Made by a program: the position numbers and the translations under genes
NCBI RefSeq assembly: GCF_016907925.1
Contig: NZ_JAFBCZ010000013.1
Coordinates: forward strand, 1-64,000
Length of the DNA stretch: 64,000 nucleotides
Direction of reading: 5' to 3'
DNA from: Herpetosiphon giganteus
GTDB lineage: Bacteria > Chloroflexota > Chloroflexia > Chloroflexales > Herpetosiphonaceae
In this document: piece after piece, positions 26,222 to 35,756 of the stretch
How positions within the stretch are numbered: position 1 is the stretch's first letter
How the letters are laid out: every line of letters starts with the position of its first letter
Notes under the pieces: generated by a model
The model's database searches: none
Told to the model about the DNA's origin: nothing
Seen by the model: only the letters and a program-made list of their open reading frames with translations

Positions 26222-28456
26222 TTATTTCGTGACTAATGGCAAATAGACGGTAAAGCTTGGAGCAACCGTCGTTGGTGTAATGCTGGCGGTTGCAGTGTTG
26301 GTTGGGGTGACGCTCACCGTTGCGGTGGCAGTATTAGTTGGGCTGGTGGTGGCGGTATTGGTTGCAGTCACACTGATGGTTGGTGTGGGTGTTGCGCACA
26401 AGGATTGTGCTCCATCAAGCTGGCCGCGAACCTCGCCGCCAGGGAAATTTTCAGTGTGAATGTTGATGTAGGTTTGGCCCGCCAAAATATTGGCTTCTTG
26501 ATTTTCGGCGTAGTTGATTGTGCCAACTTTGCTTGCCCCAAGCGGCAGATTAAACAAAACGCCTGCGTTTGTGCCGCGTGGCGCAAAGCCGTGAATATGG
26601 GCCGCAGTTTCAGCGCTGCTCAAATCGTGATAGGTAATGTTGTAGCTGAGCGTGTTGGCAGCAGTATTAATCTGAATCGTGCCCATCGCCATGCCGTTGC
26701 TGCCCGTTGGTGGCACTTCTTGCGAGCCATCAGCCATTACTGACATCGTGATACAGCTTGGTGGCGGCGTGATGATTGGGGTTAGGCTAGGCGTTGCTGT
26801 CCCAGTTTCGGTGGCGGTTGGCGTAATGCTGGGAGTGGCGGTTTCGGTTGGCGTGGCGGTTGGCGGCGGACAAGGCGTAGCGCCATCAAGCTGGCCGCGA
26901 ATTTCGCCCCCAGGGAAATCGCTAGTATGAATGTTGATGTACGTTTGGCCCGCTAAAATGCCAGCTTCTTGATTTTCAGCGTAGTTGATTGTGCCAACTT
27001 TGGGCGAGCCAGTCGGCAGCGTGAATAATACGCCTGCATTGCCCCCACGTGGCGCAAAGCCGTGAATGTGAGCAGCACCTTCGGCGCTGCTTAAACCTTG
27101 GTAGCTCATGTTGTAGCTCAGCGTGTTGTTGACGGTATCAACATCAACTGTGCCGCTGCCAGTACCCGCGCTGCCAGACGGTGGCACTTCTTGCAACCCA
27201 TCCAAGCTCAGGTTAAAACGCAAACAGCTTGGAATTGGCGTTGCTGATGGCGTGGCCGTCTCGCTTGGCGTGGCTGTCTCGGTTGCAGTCTCGGTTGGCG
27301 TGGCCGTGTCGGTTGGCGTGTTGGTGATGGTTGGCGTAGCCGTATCGCTTGGGGTTGCCGTGGCTTGGCTTGCAGCCGGAAGCACAATAATGCCCCGCAA
27401 GGCAGTATTGGTTGCAGCAGTGGCAATTGGTTGCAACGACGCTGCATTAATTGGCTGATTGTAGGCAGCAGTATCGGTTAATTTGCTGATTGTGTTGCCA
27501 CCGCGCGATAGATACAAATCAACTCCACTAGCGCCATTATCCTGGGCCGTAACGTGAAATGCAGTGCTCGGAGTAGCCCAAACGCCCTGTAATACCCAAC
27601 TTGTGCCATCGAACGAAAATTTGCGCAGATTGGTGGCATCGTCGGCGACATACAGCGTGTCAACCCCAGCCACGCTTGGCTCGCGATCCAAAAACACAAA
27701 GCCATAAGCCGAGGTAGCGCTGGCAATTTGAGTAATGCTTTGACCGCCAGTCGTTGGCAAGCCTGTGCCAATTTGATAAACGCCGCGTGATGTTGCTGCT
27801 GATGATGAAAAATAGAGATTGCCACCAAAGGTATGCACCACTCGGGTATTGGTTGGGGTGATTAATGTCGTGGTTGTGCCAAGGCCATTAAGGTAGCGCA
27901 CCCCGGCTGGGCTACCAGTTCCGCTCGACCAAATATTCGTGCCATTGCTGGTTGCACCGCGAATATTATTGGCACTATAGGCATCGTTAATCGTATTTGA
28001 TAGGTCAATAATGCCGCCTAACGTAACGCGGCCCACCACTCGATTGACGGTTGTACTGGCGGTAGTAGCAACGCTGGCCGTGCCTGCATCAGCATCGTAG
28101 CCTGCGAGCACCAGCGATTGCCCATCGCCTGCAAGGCTAAGCGCGCCTTCTGAGGTTGCAGTACCAGCCATTGTAAGCCGCCGAGGATTGCCCCCCAGGC
28201 TACTTGGCAAACCAAGCGATTGAACCAACAAGCCGCTGGGCGTATATTCGTCGAGAAAAACTGCTGCCGCAGCGTTTGAAAGCGTACTCGCCCCCGCACC
28301 TACGCGCACGACGACGATATTGCCTGGAGTAAAGCCGCCACCGCCTTGAGCAGTGCGTGGCGCAGCTTGGGCTAAATTCAGGCCAACAACCAAGCTAAAC
28401 AGCGAAAGCAAGGTTATCAACGAGAACTTGCGAGGTGTTCGAACATGATTCAGCAC
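26222..28456 (-). CDS. Exported protein with two CHRD domains
   Basis: This 744-residue protein has a signal peptide (about 1-32), a propeller-like region (about 40-370) and a long Thr/Pro/Ala-rich linker. Two CHRD domains of about 115 residues follow, separated by a second such linker. Each CHRD repeat contains LDGLQEVPP or ADGSQEVPP, AAHIHGFAPRG, KVGTINYAENQ and GQTYINIHT-PGGE-RGQLDG. The two repeats are alike at the DNA level too, which points to a recent duplication. The last residues are FTVYLPLVTK, a C-terminal tail often seen on exported Chloroflexota proteins. CHRD function in bacteria is not established. Confidence 0.85.
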   Translation of the reverse strand: MLNHVRTPRKFSLITLLSLFSLVVGLNLAQAAPRTAQGGGGFTPGNIVVVRVGAGASTLSNAAAAVFLDEYTPSGLLVQSLGLPSSLGGNPRRLTMAGTATSEGALSLAGDGQSLVLAGYDADAGTASVATTASTTVNRVVGRVTLGGIIDLSNTINDAYSANNIRGATSNGTNIWSSGTGSPAGVRYLNGLGTTTTLITPTNTRVVHTFGGNLYFSSSAATSRGVYQIGTGLPTTGGQSITQIASATSAYGFVFLDREPSVAGVDTLYVADDATNLRKFSFDGTSWVLQGVWATPSTAFHVTAQDNGASGVDLYLSRGGNTISKLTDTAAYNQPINAASLQPIATAATNTALRGIIVLPAASQATATPSDTATPTITNTPTDTATPTETATETATPSETATPSATPIPSCLRFNLSLDGLQEVPPSGSAGTGSGTVDVDTVNNTLSYNMSYQGLSSAEGAAHIHGFAPRGGNAGVLFTLPTGSPKVGTINYAENQEAGILAGQTYINIHTSDFPGGEIRGQLDGATPCPPPTATPTETATPSITPTATETGTATPSLTPIITPPPSCITMSVMADGSQEVPPTGSNGMAMGTIQINTAANTLSYNITYHDLSSAETAAHIHGFAPRGTNAGVLFNLPLGASKVGTINYAENQEANILAGQTYINIHTENFPGGEVRGQLDGAQSLCATPTPTISVTATNTATTSPTNTATATVSVTPTNTATASITPTTVAPSFTVYLPLVTK

Positions 28457-28600
28457 ACTGACCCTCCTTAATCAAAGGAATCTCATACGTGATCGCTGTG
28501 ACAACCATTGACACAGCATTGAGCGATGCTTAAGTTATATGATATGAGCATGTTATGAAGATGCAAGAGCCAAGCTTGTGTGAATATGAGGAATGAATCA

Positions 28601-29278
28601 ATGCCATTAACGATTCCAGCTTTGTGGCAACCACTGCTTGCCGAGGAAACGACCAAGCCCTATTGGAGCCAGCTTGAAGCATTTGTTACTGCCGAACGCG
28701 CTGAACATCAGGTTTTTCCGCCAGAAGATCAGGTGTTTTCGGCCTTGGAATTAACGTCGCCTGAGCAAACCAAGGTCTTGTTGTTGGGCCAAGATCCTTA
28801 TCACGGCCCCAATCAAGCCCATGGCCTCTGTTTCTCGGTGTTGCCTGGCATCAAAGCGCCGCCGTCGCTCAAAAATATGTTCAAGGAACTCAAAACCGAT
28901 CTTGGTTGTGATGTGCCAAATAACGGCTATTTGCTGCCCTGGGCCAAACAAGGCATGTTGATGATTAACGCGGTGATGACGGTTCGGGCACACACTGCCA
29001 ACTCGCATAAAAATCGGGGCTGGGAGAAATTTACCGATGCTGTGATTCGCCAAGTTAATGCCAAAACCGAGCATGTGGTATTTGTGCTGTGGGGTGCGTA
29101 TGCTCAAAAGAAGGCCAGCTTAATCGATAGCAATCGGCATACGATCATTCAATCGGCGCATCCTTCGCCACTCTCCGCTGATAATGGTTTCTTTGGCAGC
29201 CGCCCATTTTCAAAAATTAATGCAGCGCTCGAAGCCCATGGCCAAAGCCCTATCGATTGGCAAATTCCGAATTTATAG
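28601..29278 (+). CDS. ung: Uracil-DNA glycosylase, family 1
   Basis: Ung removes uracil from DNA as the first step of base excision repair. The catalytic GQDPYH is at residues 63-68, and the second active-site motif HPSPLSA near 190. The length of about 225 residues is normal. GAGGAAT at 28588-28594 points to the ATG at 28601; the frame also has a GTG at 28580. It is a single-gene unit, with family A repeats downstream. Confidence 0.97.
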   Translation: MPLTIPALWQPLLAEETTKPYWSQLEAFVTAERAEHQVFPPEDQVFSALELTSPEQTKVLLLGQDPYHGPNQAHGLCFSVLPGIKAPPSLKNMFKELKTDLGCDVPNNGYLLPWAKQGMLMINAVMTVRAHTANSHKNRGWEKFTDAVIRQVNAKTEHVVFVLWGAYAQKKASLIDSNRHTIIQSAHPSPLSADNGFFGSRPFSKINAALEAHGQSPIDWQIPNL

Positions 29279-29602
29279 CGCTAGTTCCCTCACCCCCAAC
29301 TCCCTCGCTTACAAGGGTCGGTTTTGAGCGATTGGTCTGCTGCAGCACATTCCCTCACCCCCCAACCCCCTCTCCCACGAAAACGCGGGCGAGGGGGAGC
29401 TAGTGTTTTTACCGACGCATTGCGCAAGAACCACGGCATGAAAGCCCATCGGATAGGAGCGGGGTTGGGGTGAGGGAATCTTAATACCGACCCTTGTAAG
29501 CAGCCTCCTCGTCCACTGCACGCGGGCGAACCACCACACAAAAAAGCCCCTCGCCCACGCCACGGGAGAGGGGTTGGGGGTGAGGGAATGCACTGGCTTG
29601 GG
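29279..29602. repeat. Family A palindromic elements
   Basis: No gene is supported. A near-complete family A element spans about 29352-29480, with outer arms CCCTCACCCCCCAACCCC and GGGGTTGGGGTGAGGGA and the inner ATTGCGCAAGAACCACGG spacer. It is flanked by partial units at 29287-29330 and 29500-29588. The outer units carry a paired ACAAGGGTCGG and CCGACCCTTGT, so the whole composite is itself an inverted structure. Confidence 0.85.
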
Positions 29603-29809
29603 CTAACGATTCATGCGGTTGTGTAAAAAGAGCAAAATAATCATAAACAACATTAACCCAGTTAATCCAGCAAACATGGGAAACGCCAGCGCAAAATTGC
29701 CGCTATATAAACCGTTGAGCGCTATGGCAAAGAAAATGACCATCACAATACCGGTGATATACATAAAGCGCCGTGGCCAAGGTGATGGTTTTGGAGAACG
29801 CCGAGACAT
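29603..29809 (-). CDS. Small two-helix membrane protein (68 residues)
   Basis: A basic N terminus (SRRSPKPSPWPRR) is followed by two membrane helices, FMYITGIVMVIFFAIALNG and FAGLTGLMLFMIILLFL, ending in HNRMNR. The family is unknown. The ATG at 29809 follows AAAGGGGC. It lies 21 bases after the 3' end of the ung-side repeat block and on the same strand as the sensor kinase upstream of it, from which it is separated by only 36 bases, so co-transcription is possible. Confidence 0.65.
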   Translation of the reverse strand: MSRRSPKPSPWPRRFMYITGIVMVIFFAIALNGLYSGNFALAFPMFAGLTGLMLFMIILLFLHNRMNR

Positions 29810-29845
29810 ATTTGCCCCTTTCAAAAGTTGCCAAACGCGGCATGG

Positions 29846-32785
29846 CTAGAGCCGTAGTGCCGCGAGCTTATCGCGGATCTCCTCAATCATAAATGGTTTT
29901 GCCAGAAATTGGGTTGTACCAGTAGTCCCAAATTGTTGGCTCACATGGTGCTCATTATAGCCGCTCATAATTACCACCCGCACTTCAGGCTGAATTTGCT
30001 TGAGCACGGCAAGGGTGCTTTGGCCATCAAGGTCGGGCATGGTCAGGTCGAGAAACACCCCAGCAATGTCTTGATAATGCTCGCGGAACAAGCTAATGCC
30101 ACGATTGCCACCTTCGGCAAGCAAGGTTTCGTAGCCCAAGCGGCGTAAAATGCGATCAATCACCATCCGCACATCTGGCTCGTCGTCGATAACCAGAATT
30201 TTGCCTGGGGCTGAAGCTGTCAGATTTGGCTGCTGAGCAATGACTTCGCTTTGGATGTTTGCTGGCATAATTGGCAAATACATTCCTATGGTTGTGCCTT
30301 GTTGTGGGCGACTTTTGACCGCAATGCTGCCCCGATGGCCACGTACAACGCCCAGCGTAACCGCTAAACCAAGCCCGCGCCCAGTAAACTTGGTGGTGAA
30401 AAACGGGTCAAACATGCGCGAGATGGTCGCGTGATCCATGCCCAGCCCCTGATCGCTAATTTCAATCACGATATAGTTGGCAGCCACAAAGCTGCCGGTC
30501 GTATAGGTATGGCCTTCGGGCGCACCTTGTAGCTCGCGCACGCTGGTTTTGACGCTAATTGGGCCGCTGCTTGAGGCTTCGAGTGCGTTAATTAAAACAT
30601 TGCTGATTGCTTGGCGCAAGTGCTGTTGATCGCCCTCGATTGGCGGAATGTCGGGCGCTAGCTCGCTTTGAATTTGGCGTTGCTGGCTCAAGGCTGAGGG
30701 CAAAAGCCGAATTGAGGTTTGCACCACTTCGTTAATCAGCAGGCTGCGTCGCACATCAAGATTTTGGCCAGTATAGGCGACCATTTGCTTGGTAATTTGG
30801 GCTGCACGGTTGGCCGATAGCTCAATTTCGGTTAATAATTGGCGCACATTGGCTTGTTCTGGCAATTCGAGCAAGGCCAAATGGGTATTGCCAAGAATCG
30901 ACATAAACACATTGTTGAAATCGTGGGCGATGCCGCCTGCAAACACGCCCAAGCTCTCAATTTTTTGGGTTTCGGAGAAGTGCTGTTCAATTTCCAAGCG
31001 TTTTTGTTCGGCCTGTTTGCGCTCGCTAATATCGCGAATAATGACTTGAACTGAATTGCGATGATCAAACACCATGGCCGAGGTGGAGCATTCACCATAC
31101 ATCAGCGTGCCGTCGCGGCGCAAAAAGATCGTTTCAATAAAATTGGTGGGCACAGTGCTGGCATGGCGAATGAGCACATTAAAATCAGCCAGATCGTGCG
31201 GGCGCAAGCCCTGTTGCACCGATTGGCCCAATAACTCGCTGCTGGTGGTTTGGGTCAGATTCAAACCAGCCTGATTGGCATAGACGATCCGATCATCCTG
31301 CACCACAAAGAGCGGCAAGGGCAACATCTCAACAATATGCCGATATTCTTCCGAAATATCGATCAGCGTGCCGACCATGCGCAAGGGCTGGCCGCTAGCA
31401 TCGCGCAGCACATGGCCACGGTCGCGCACAAAACGATACTGCTGATTGTGATCGAGAAAGCGATATTCTGCCGAAAAAACGTCGCTGCTGCCAGCAAATA
31501 AATTAGCAGTGCGTTGCATAAACAACTCACGATCATCAGGGTGAATATGCTCGTCCCACCAGGTTGGGCTGCTGGCCACCTCGGCGCTGCTATAGCCAAA
31601 CACCGTGGTAAAACTGCGATTGACCAGCGTGGTCTGCTGAATCATATCCCAATCGTAGATACCGCCGTTGAGCACCGTTTGCGCCAACTCAAAGCGCTCG
31701 TTGAGCGAACGCAACTGCTGTTCGACCCGCCGACGTTCGGCCAATTCGGTTTGGGCTGCGGTGTTGAGCATATGCTTCTCCAGTGCAAGCGAGGCAAAGC
31801 GGGCAAATTGTTGCACCATTTCAAGCATGGTAATGCTAATTTGAATTTGGCTGGGATCGTAGATAATCGCCAATGCGCCAGCGACAGTTTGTTCACGCAG
31901 CAATGGTAAGACCAACAAGCCATTGCCAAAACCGTCTTGCGGGGTAAAGAGGCGCTCTGGCCAAGCAGCATAATCATCAATAATTAATGGCTGTCCAGTT
32001 AAGCCAACCGTGCCAACCGCGCCTTGGCCCAATTCGATGCGGGGAATCACATCCATGCCGCCGCGCCCAACCACCGATTGCATGGCTTGGTCATCGTCGT
32101 TGCGAATATAGAGCACGCCATATTCGCTGCCAACCAAATCGGTAGCCTTCCAAACAATAATTTCGAGCAAATCGTTGAGCGAAACTTGTTCGATGAGCGC
32201 TAAAGTAACGTCGTGCAGCGAGCCAAGGTAGCCATTTTGGCGTTGCATTTGGCGAATCGTTTGCTTGTGGGCGGTTACATCGTGAATCAAACAACACAGC
32301 ACAGGCTGTTGCTGATAGTCGAAGGCAGTGATATAAACTTCGACATCGCAGACCATTCCAGAGCGTAAGCGATGGCGAAAATCGTAGCGATTGCTGCCAC
32401 CAAGCTCGGCGTTGCGAATTGCCGAGCGTTGTTCTTGGGCAGGTTGGGCATTTAAATCGCTGAGCCTAAAAGTACAAAACTCCGCTTGACTATAGCCATA
32501 AAAACGGCAAGCGGCTGGATTGGCAGCTAAAATCTGCCACGTATGCGGCTCAATAATTAACTCGATGACTGGAGTTTGGGTAAAAAACTCCATTTTGCGC
32601 GTTTCGCTGGCAAGCAAGGCTTGTTGGGCGCTCGCAAGCTCGGCTTCTAAACGGGCGATAGTTTGGTTTAGGTGGGTGAGCGTTGGTTGCTCGATGGCTG
32701 GTTGCCGGGACGTATTACTAAAACTATTCATAAACTCGGCCAGTGTGGAAAAAAGCCATAATAGGTTCATTATACCGTGAAGCAA
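29846..32785 (-). CDS. Hybrid sensor histidine kinase (PAS-GAF-PAS-PAS-HK-REC)
   Basis: This soluble hybrid kinase of up to 979 residues has, in order, a PAS domain (about 55-170), a GAF domain (about 200-340), two further PAS domains (about 365-590), HisKA with GGIAHDFNN (about 610-680), HATPase with GLGMDHA and GRGLGLAV (about 720-840), and a C-terminal receiver domain with VIDDEPDV and FLDLTMPD (about 857-975). No membrane segment is evident, so it probably senses cytosolic signals. The start is uncertain: the frame opens at 32785, and the ATG at 32731 is a reasonable alternative. No partner regulator is adjacent. Confidence 0.93.
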   Translation of the reverse strand: MLHGIMNLLWLFSTLAEFMNSFSNTSRQPAIEQPTLTHLNQTIARLEAELASAQQALLASETRKMEFFTQTPVIELIIEPHTWQILAANPAACRFYGYSQAEFCTFRLSDLNAQPAQEQRSAIRNAELGGSNRYDFRHRLRSGMVCDVEVYITAFDYQQQPVLCCLIHDVTAHKQTIRQMQRQNGYLGSLHDVTLALIEQVSLNDLLEIIVWKATDLVGSEYGVLYIRNDDDQAMQSVVGRGGMDVIPRIELGQGAVGTVGLTGQPLIIDDYAAWPERLFTPQDGFGNGLLVLPLLREQTVAGALAIIYDPSQIQISITMLEMVQQFARFASLALEKHMLNTAAQTELAERRRVEQQLRSLNERFELAQTVLNGGIYDWDMIQQTTLVNRSFTTVFGYSSAEVASSPTWWDEHIHPDDRELFMQRTANLFAGSSDVFSAEYRFLDHNQQYRFVRDRGHVLRDASGQPLRMVGTLIDISEEYRHIVEMLPLPLFVVQDDRIVYANQAGLNLTQTTSSELLGQSVQQGLRPHDLADFNVLIRHASTVPTNFIETIFLRRDGTLMYGECSTSAMVFDHRNSVQVIIRDISERKQAEQKRLEIEQHFSETQKIESLGVFAGGIAHDFNNVFMSILGNTHLALLELPEQANVRQLLTEIELSANRAAQITKQMVAYTGQNLDVRRSLLINEVVQTSIRLLPSALSQQRQIQSELAPDIPPIEGDQQHLRQAISNVLINALEASSSGPISVKTSVRELQGAPEGHTYTTGSFVAANYIVIEISDQGLGMDHATISRMFDPFFTTKFTGRGLGLAVTLGVVRGHRGSIAVKSRPQQGTTIGMYLPIMPANIQSEVIAQQPNLTASAPGKILVIDDEPDVRMVIDRILRRLGYETLLAEGGNRGISLFREHYQDIAGVFLDLTMPDLDGQSTLAVLKQIQPEVRVVIMSGYNEHHVSQQFGTTGTTQFLAKPFMIEEIRDKLAALRL

Positions 32786-32821
32786 CTTGCTTTTGAAACT
32801 GCCCGCAATTCCTATTTGCTT

Positions 32822-32848
32822 TTGCTACCAATCGGACTGATGTATAAT
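32822..32848 (+). promoter_or_regulatory. Candidate promoter of dprA
   Basis: TTGCTA (32822-32827) and a consensus TATAAT (32843-32848) lie 15 bases apart, slightly short of the usual 17. The dprA start codon is about 30 bases downstream. Confidence 0.5.
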
Positions 32849-32878
32849 TAAAGCGTTACACCTGCGTGGGAGTTTGCA

Positions 32879-33988
32879 ATGGATGAACGTCATGCCTACA
32901 TTGCCTTTAATCTCACTCCTGGTATAGGACCACAGCGGCTTCAAGCGTTGATCAAACACTGTGGCTCTGCTGCAGCAGCGTGGTCGGCCAGCCTTGACGA
33001 TTGGCGTGCCGCCGGCTTGGATCGGCGCACAATTCAAGCCTTACAGCATGCACAGCAGCATTTAGACCTTGAAACTGAACTTCGCACCATCGCCGAGCAA
33101 GGCATCACGGTTGTGATGCAGAGCGATCCTGAATTTCCCACCATGTTGCAAACGATCGATCCGGTGCCACCCTTGCTGTATATGCGCGGCTCGTTGATTG
33201 AAACTGATCGCTGGGCGGTGGCGATTGTTGGCACCCGCAACCCCACCCCATATGGGCGTGAGGTCACCTATAAGTTTGCTGGCGAGTTAGCCCGTGCTGG
33301 CCTAACCGTCGTTTCAGGTTTGGCGCTTGGCATCGATGCAATGGCACATCGCACAGCCTTGGAGAATAATGGCCGCACATTGGCGGTGCTTGGCAGCGGC
33401 TTGCAGCAGATTTACCCCGCCCAACATCGCCAATTGGCCAACGATGTCAGCCAGCAGGGAGCCTTGCTTTCGGAATATGCGCCCACGACTGAGCCGCTGA
33501 GTGGCAACTTTCCGGCGCGCAATCGCTTGATTAGTGGGCTAAGCTTGGCAACGATTGTGGTTGAGGCTGGCGAACGCAGCGGCGCATTAATTACTGCCCG
33601 ATTTGCGCTCGACCAAGGCCGTGACGTGTTTGCAGTGCCAGGCTCGATTTTGAGCCATAGCAGCGATGGCCCGAATCAATTAATTGTTGATGGCGCAACA
33701 CCCTTGCGCAGCATCGACCAAGTGCTTGAGCAACTCAATCTGCATCAAGCCCAAGCCCAACAAACGGTCAGCAGCATTGTGCCAGAAACACCAGCCGAGG
33801 CCTTGCTCTTGCCCTATTTGAGTGGTCAGCCAACCCACATCGACGATTTAGGGCGGGCCTGTGGTTTGGCCGCCCATGATCTTTCGGCGACGTTGGGCCT
33901 GATGGAACTCAAAGGTATGGTTCGCCATGTTGGTGGAATGCACTATGTGCTGGCGCGGGAAAAGCCCGCATCCTATGATCTTTCTTAA
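32879..33988 (+). CDS. dprA: DNA-processing protein DprA
   Basis: DprA loads RecA on incoming single-stranded DNA in natural transformation. The 369-residue protein has the Rossmann-like DprA core (about 75-290) with GTRNPTPYGRE, SGLALGIDAMAH, LGSGLQQIYPAQH, SGNFPARNRLISGLS and EAGERSGALITA. A C-terminal winged-helix part (about 300-365) follows. The start codon follows GTGGGAGTTTGCA. A Fur-family gene starts 20 bases downstream. Confidence 0.96.
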   Translation: MDERHAYIAFNLTPGIGPQRLQALIKHCGSAAAAWSASLDDWRAAGLDRRTIQALQHAQQHLDLETELRTIAEQGITVVMQSDPEFPTMLQTIDPVPPLLYMRGSLIETDRWAVAIVGTRNPTPYGREVTYKFAGELARAGLTVVSGLALGIDAMAHRTALENNGRTLAVLGSGLQQIYPAQHRQLANDVSQQGALLSEYAPTTEPLSGNFPARNRLISGLSLATIVVEAGERSGALITARFALDQGRDVFAVPGSILSHSSDGPNQLIVDGATPLRSIDQVLEQLNLHQAQAQQTVSSIVPETPAEALLLPYLSGQPTHIDDLGRACGLAAHDLSATLGLMELKGMVRHVGGMHYVLAREKPASYDLS

Positions 33989-34008
33989 CCTAGCAAGGAA
34001 TTTAATTT

Positions 34009-34452
34009 ATGGCTTGGGAACATGACGTATTACGCTCGCTGAATGAGCAAGGCTGCCGTATGACTGGCCCACGGCGTTTGATTGTGCGCACGATTGCCAG
34101 TCGGCGCGAGCCGTTTACCGCCGAGCAATTGGTAGCTGAATTGCCCGATGTTGGGCGAGCCACGATTTATCGCACCTTGGATATGTTGGCGGCCAGCCAT
34201 TGGTTGGCGCGCATTCACCACGATGAGGGCGACCACGCCTATTTGCCAGCCCATCCGCATCAACACCAATTAGTTTGTACTCGCTGTGGCACGGCGGTTG
34301 CCTTCAACACCTGCGACCTCGATGGCATTTTGAGCCAACTTGGCAAATCGACAGGCTTTGTGATTCATGGCCATGCACTCGAAGCATTTGGCTTGTGTGG
34401 CCAATGTCAACATAATCGCCCAGAGCTGCGCCTAACTCCCCGTTTGGGCTAG
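34009..34452 (+). CDS. Fur family transcriptional regulator
   Basis: This 147-residue winged-helix metalloregulator of the Fur family has an N-terminal DNA-binding part with TGPRRLIV and ELPDVGRATIYRTLDML. The metal region contains HPHQHQLVCTRCG and a C-terminal CGQC pair for structural zinc. Whether it senses iron, zinc, manganese or peroxide cannot be told. It lies between dprA and the AI-2E permease gene, with 30 bases before the latter, and no metal transporter is adjacent. Confidence 0.93.
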   Translation: MAWEHDVLRSLNEQGCRMTGPRRLIVRTIASRREPFTAEQLVAELPDVGRATIYRTLDMLAASHWLARIHHDEGDHAYLPAHPHQHQLVCTRCGTAVAFNTCDLDGILSQLGKSTGFVIHGHALEAFGLCGQCQHNRPELRLTPRLG

Positions 34453-34482
34453 CTTCTTGGAGCGCTGGAAGGTAAGCGGCTT

Positions 34483-35628
34483 ATGCCCAAAGAACTAACA
34501 GTGCGCGTCAGCGCCCGCACGGTCGGCTGGACTCTGCTGATTTTTTCAGGGGTCTGGATTACGATTCTGCTGAATCATGTGCTGGTGTTGTTTTTCGTAG
34601 CAATCTTGCTCGCAGTGGCAATCTCTGGGGTTGTGCAGCGCTTTGAACAATTGCGAATTGCGCGCCCAATCACAATTTTGGTGATTTACACGATCATTAT
34701 TGCGATGTTTGTGAGCTTGGGCTTTGTGCTGGTGCCGATGGTCAATCAACAGGTGCGCATTCTGGCACAACAATTCCCCGATTTGGTGCGCCAACCAACC
34801 CAACAAGCCAGCGCCTGGATTGCCGAGCAGTTTCCGACTTTGCGCGAGAGCTTGCCAACCGGCGATTTGGCGGGCCAAGCAGCCCATTATGCTGGCACGA
34901 TGGTTGGCGGGTTTAGTGGTGCTGCCTTGACCTTTGGACGCACCTTGATGGGCGTAATTATCAATTTTATTGTGGTCTTGGTGTTGGCGTTTTTCTTGGT
35001 CAGCCGCGCCAATGTTGCCAGCAATTTCATCAAATTGATGATTCCTAATCGTTTTCAAGAGCGCTTGATTAATGTTACGAATGTGATTGGCCGCCGCTTA
35101 GGGCGCTGGGTTTGGGCACAACTGACGGTCGCAACCTTCTATGCCGTTTGTTTTGGCATGGGCTTGTGGCTTTTGGGCGTGCCGTATCCGGTGGCGCTGG
35201 GCGTTATCGGCGGTTTGCTAGAGCTGATTCCCTATGTTGGCGGCTTTGTGGCCACCCTAATTACCATGCTGGTTGCATTTACGGTGCAGCCAATTCTGGC
35301 GGTTTGGGTATTGGTTCTGCACCTGATTGTTGGTAATGTTGAAGTTCACATCATTGCGCCCAAGGTGATGGGTCGGGCGGTCGAAACCCATCCGGTCGTG
35401 ACGATTTTAGCCTTGTTTAGTGGCATTGAGTTACTTGGCATTATCGGCGGCGTGATTGCGATTCCGTTGGCGGTGGTTGGTCAAGCCTTAGTCGAAGAAT
35501 TTTGGATTAAGCGGATTCGCGAAGCTAATGCGGTTCCAACCCCGCTGCCAGTGCGGACTGCCCCAGCCCTCATTCGTCGCAGCCAGTTACGTCGCCGCCC
35601 AAATCTGCGCAAACGCCAAGGAGTCTAG
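34483..35628 (+). CDS. AI-2E family transporter
   Basis: This 381-residue polytopic membrane protein of the AI-2E/UPF0118 family has about seven to eight hydrophobic segments spread from residue 12 to about 345. The family GGLLELIPYVGGF motif lies near 244 and the conserved EVHIIAPKVMGRAVE segment near 285. Members act as exporters or ion-coupled permeases, so an autoinducer role is not implied. The C terminus is strongly basic (RRSQLRRRPNLRKR). Confidence 0.9.
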   Translation: MPKELTVRVSARTVGWTLLIFSGVWITILLNHVLVLFFVAILLAVAISGVVQRFEQLRIARPITILVIYTIIIAMFVSLGFVLVPMVNQQVRILAQQFPDLVRQPTQQASAWIAEQFPTLRESLPTGDLAGQAAHYAGTMVGGFSGAALTFGRTLMGVIINFIVVLVLAFFLVSRANVASNFIKLMIPNRFQERLINVTNVIGRRLGRWVWAQLTVATFYAVCFGMGLWLLGVPYPVALGVIGGLLELIPYVGGFVATLITMLVAFTVQPILAVWVLVLHLIVGNVEVHIIAPKVMGRAVETHPVVTILALFSGIELLGIIGGVIAIPLAVVGQALVEEFWIKRIREANAVPTPLPVRTAPALIRRSQLRRRPNLRKRQGV

Positions 35629-35756
35629 GCAGCAATTTTTAAAGAGATCGCTAAATAGCTATTGATCAAGGGAACAAATTAATCATTGCTGGCGTTGATG
35701 CTATAGAAATGTCGCGACAAACCAAAATTTGACCCATTCCGCGAAAGGAAATAGTT

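Noticed and set aside
29290-29593. Small frames within the family A block after ung
   Set aside because: They translate repeat DNA, start without ribosome binding sites and have no homologous look.
34483-35628. Quorum-sensing AI-2 exporter
   Set aside because: The family name is historical. The sequence does not show an autoinducer substrate, and no luxS is present.
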